From assembly GCA_031253625.1 (NCBI GenBank), contig JAIRVZ010000111.1:1-64000 (forward strand): a stretch of 64,000 bases of DNA. Direction: 5' to 3'. The stretch is from Dysgonamonadaceae bacterium (lineage in GTDB: Bacteria > Bacteroidota > Bacteroidia > Bacteroidales > Azobacteroidaceae). This document shows, piece by piece, positions 62,676-64,000 of this stretch; within the stretch, counting starts at the first letter, position 1, and each line of letters begins with the position of its first letter. A model generated the notes under the pieces. That model saw only the letters and a program-made list of their open reading frames with translations, had not been told where the DNA came from and made no database searches. Made by a program: the position numbers and the translations under genes.

Positions 62676-64000
62676 TTAAAAAGTTTCGGGTTTCATTTGA
62701 GGAAAAAACAAAACTTCCTGAATCGAAGTCTGACCTGTAAGCAGCATCACCAAACGATCCATTCCAATTCCCATTCCTGATGTCGGAGGCATACCATATT
62801 CCAATGATCTGATAAAATCTTGATCGATAAACATCGCCTCATCATCTCCTTTTTCCGAAAGTTTGAATTGTTCTTCAAATCTTTCTCGTTGATCTATCGG
62901 GTCGTTTAATTCGGAATAGGCATTCGCAATTTCTTTTCCGTTTATCATCAATTCGAAACGTTCCGTTAGTTCCGGATTTTCCCGATGTTGCTTGCAAAGA
63001 GGCGACATTTCAATCGGATAATCGGTAATGAATGTCGGTTGAATATATTTTCCTTCGCATTTTGCACCGAAAATTTCGTCGATCAATTTTCCTTTTCCCA
63101 TGGTAGCATCTTCTTCAATATGCAGTTGTTTACAAACACCGCGCAATTGATCTTCGTTCATGCCGGAAATGTCAATGCCTGTATTTTCTTTGATGGCATC
63201 GATCATGCTGACACGACGATAAGGCGCTTTGAAACTAATCAGATTATCACCGACTTTCACTTCTGTTGTGCCTAAAACATCCAAACAGATTTTTTCGAGC
63301 AATTGTTCCGTAAAATTCATCATCCAATTGTAATCTTTATACGAAACATAAATTTCCATGGCTGTAAATTCCGGATTATGGGTTCTATCCATTCCTTCAT
63401 TACGGAAATTGCGGGAAAACTCGTATACGCCTTCAAATCCGCCAACAATCAGCCTTTTCAGATAAAGTTCGTTGGCAATTCTTAAATACAACGGAATATC
63501 CAACGCATTGTGGTGAGTGATAAAAGGACGGGCGGCCGCACCTCCGGGGATGCTTTGCAAAACAGGCGTATCAACCTCTATGTATCCACGCTCGTTGAAG
63601 AAATTGCGCATGGAGTTGAATATTTTTGTTCTTTTCACAAAAATATCTTTGATTCCGTCGTTGACAACCAGGTCGACATAACGCTGGCGATAACGCATTT
63701 CAGGGTCTTCAAAAGCATCGTAAGCAACTCCATCTTTATATTTTACAATCGGAAGTGGTCGCAACGATTTCGCCAAAACGATTAATTCCTGTACATGTAT
63801 GGATATTTCGCCCATTTGCGTGCGGAAAACATAGCCTTTTACACCTATGAAATCTCCAATATCCAATAATTTCTTGAAAACAACATTGTATAAGTCTTTA
63901 TTTTCGTCGGGACAAATATCGTCTCTCGAAATATAAAGCTGTATTCTACCCTTGGAATCCTGTAATTCAACGAAAGATGCTTTTCCCATAATCCGTCGCA
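62676..64000 (-). CDS. lysS: Lysine--tRNA ligase (5' end outside window)
   Basis: A class II aminoacyl-tRNA synthetase. The frame is open to the window edge: codons before the MGKASFVEL methionine read RRI, as in complete LysS proteins ([12 protein letters not shown]), so that ATG is internal and the N-terminal part of the OB anticodon domain is cut off. About 441 residues are visible. Motif 2 is [26 protein letters not shown] (in parts), and motif 3 is [15 protein letters not shown] near the C-terminus. The protein ends PQMKPETF. Confidence 0.96.
   Translation of the reverse strand, partial: RRIMGKASFVELQDSKGRIQLYISRDDICPDENKDLYNVVFKKLLDIGDFIGVKGYVFRTQMGEISIHVQELIVLAKSLRPLPIVKYKDGVAYDAFEDPEMRYRQRYVDLVVNDGIKDIFVKRTKIFNSMRNFFNERGYIEVDTPVLQSIPGGAAARPFITHHNALDIPLYLRIANELYLKRLIVGGFEGVYEFSRNFRNEGMDRTHNPEFTAMEIYVSYKDYNWMMNFTEQLLEKICLDVLGTTEVKVGDNLISFKAPYRRVSMIDAIKENTGIDISGMNEDQLRGVCKQLHIEEDATMGKGKLIDEIFGAKCEGKYIQPTFITDYPIEMSPLCKQHRENPELTERFELMINGKEIANAYSELNDPIDQRERFEEQFKLSEKGDDEAMFIDQDFIRSLEYGMPPTSGMGIGMDRLVMLLTGQTSIQEVLFFPQMKPETF

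Overview
The window is chromosomal DNA from a low-GC member of the Bacteroidota, most likely order Bacteroidales. Supporting signs are a PorZ-like type IX secretion protein, B12-dependent methylmalonyl-CoA mutase in two subunits, a PaaK/ACT pair, DUF3857 and FISUMP proteins, a bifunctional HisB, a lysS-gpsA-pgi order familiar from this group, weak or absent Shine-Dalgarno sequences, and promoters of the form TTG/TTTG - 19 bp - TAnnTTTG. Almost all of the window is ordinary housekeeping sequence, with no phage and no CRISPR.

Layout. 1-7.2 kb: 3' end of an unidentified gene, a nucleoside phosphorylase, a TPR-NfeD-flotillin operon, a SufT-like protein, an IS200/IS605-type element with unusually long inverted repeats, tyrS, and convergent tRNA-Gln and tRNA-Arg genes. 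7.2-17.2 kb: a patatin/outer-membrane-barrel protein diverging from the histidine operon hisL-hisG-(two cassettes)-hisD-(BRO gene)-hisC-hisB, then a SPOR lipoprotein. 17.2-31.2 kb: pgk, serC, panB, holB, a transglycosylase, glycosyltransferases with a GtrA flippase-like protein, lysA, lysC, an esterase and ftsE. 31.2-37.6 kb: hisIE, hisF, hisA and mutBA. 37.6-46.8 kb: a palindromic element, a FISUMP lipoprotein, paaK-ACT, a small protein plus sodium:solute symporter, a porin, recG and ispD. 46.8-64 kb: a long minus-strand run with xseB, porZ, rdgB, yitT, rsgA, frr, pyrH, envelope-modifying enzymes, pgi, two DUF3857 proteins, gpsA and the truncated lysS.

The most notable region is the histidine operon. 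It starts with a 13-codon leader peptide holding four His codons, followed by a terminator hairpin: a classical ribosome-mediated attenuator. Between hisG and hisD lie two single-gene units whose boundaries look like integron attC recombination sites: GTTA core sites, GC-rich imperfect palindromes with unpaired bases on one arm, and cassette starts complementary to each cassette's own R'' site. No integrase gene is present, so this resembles a CALIN (attC cluster lacking an integrase) lodged inside a biosynthetic operon. One cassette encodes a two-TM, beta-rich protein that resembles the architecture of CBASS Cap15 effectors; the other encodes a methyltransferase. A shortened BRO-domain gene sits further along the same operon. 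The remaining genes of the pathway (hisIE, hisF, hisA) lie 15 kb away on the other strand, and hisH is not in the window.

A second theme is intergenic palindromes: at least nine inverted-repeat elements of several unrelated sequence families lie between genes. Several are built from short tandem units (10-mers, 7-mers). All assignments are from reading the sequence by eye; no database search or folding computation was run.
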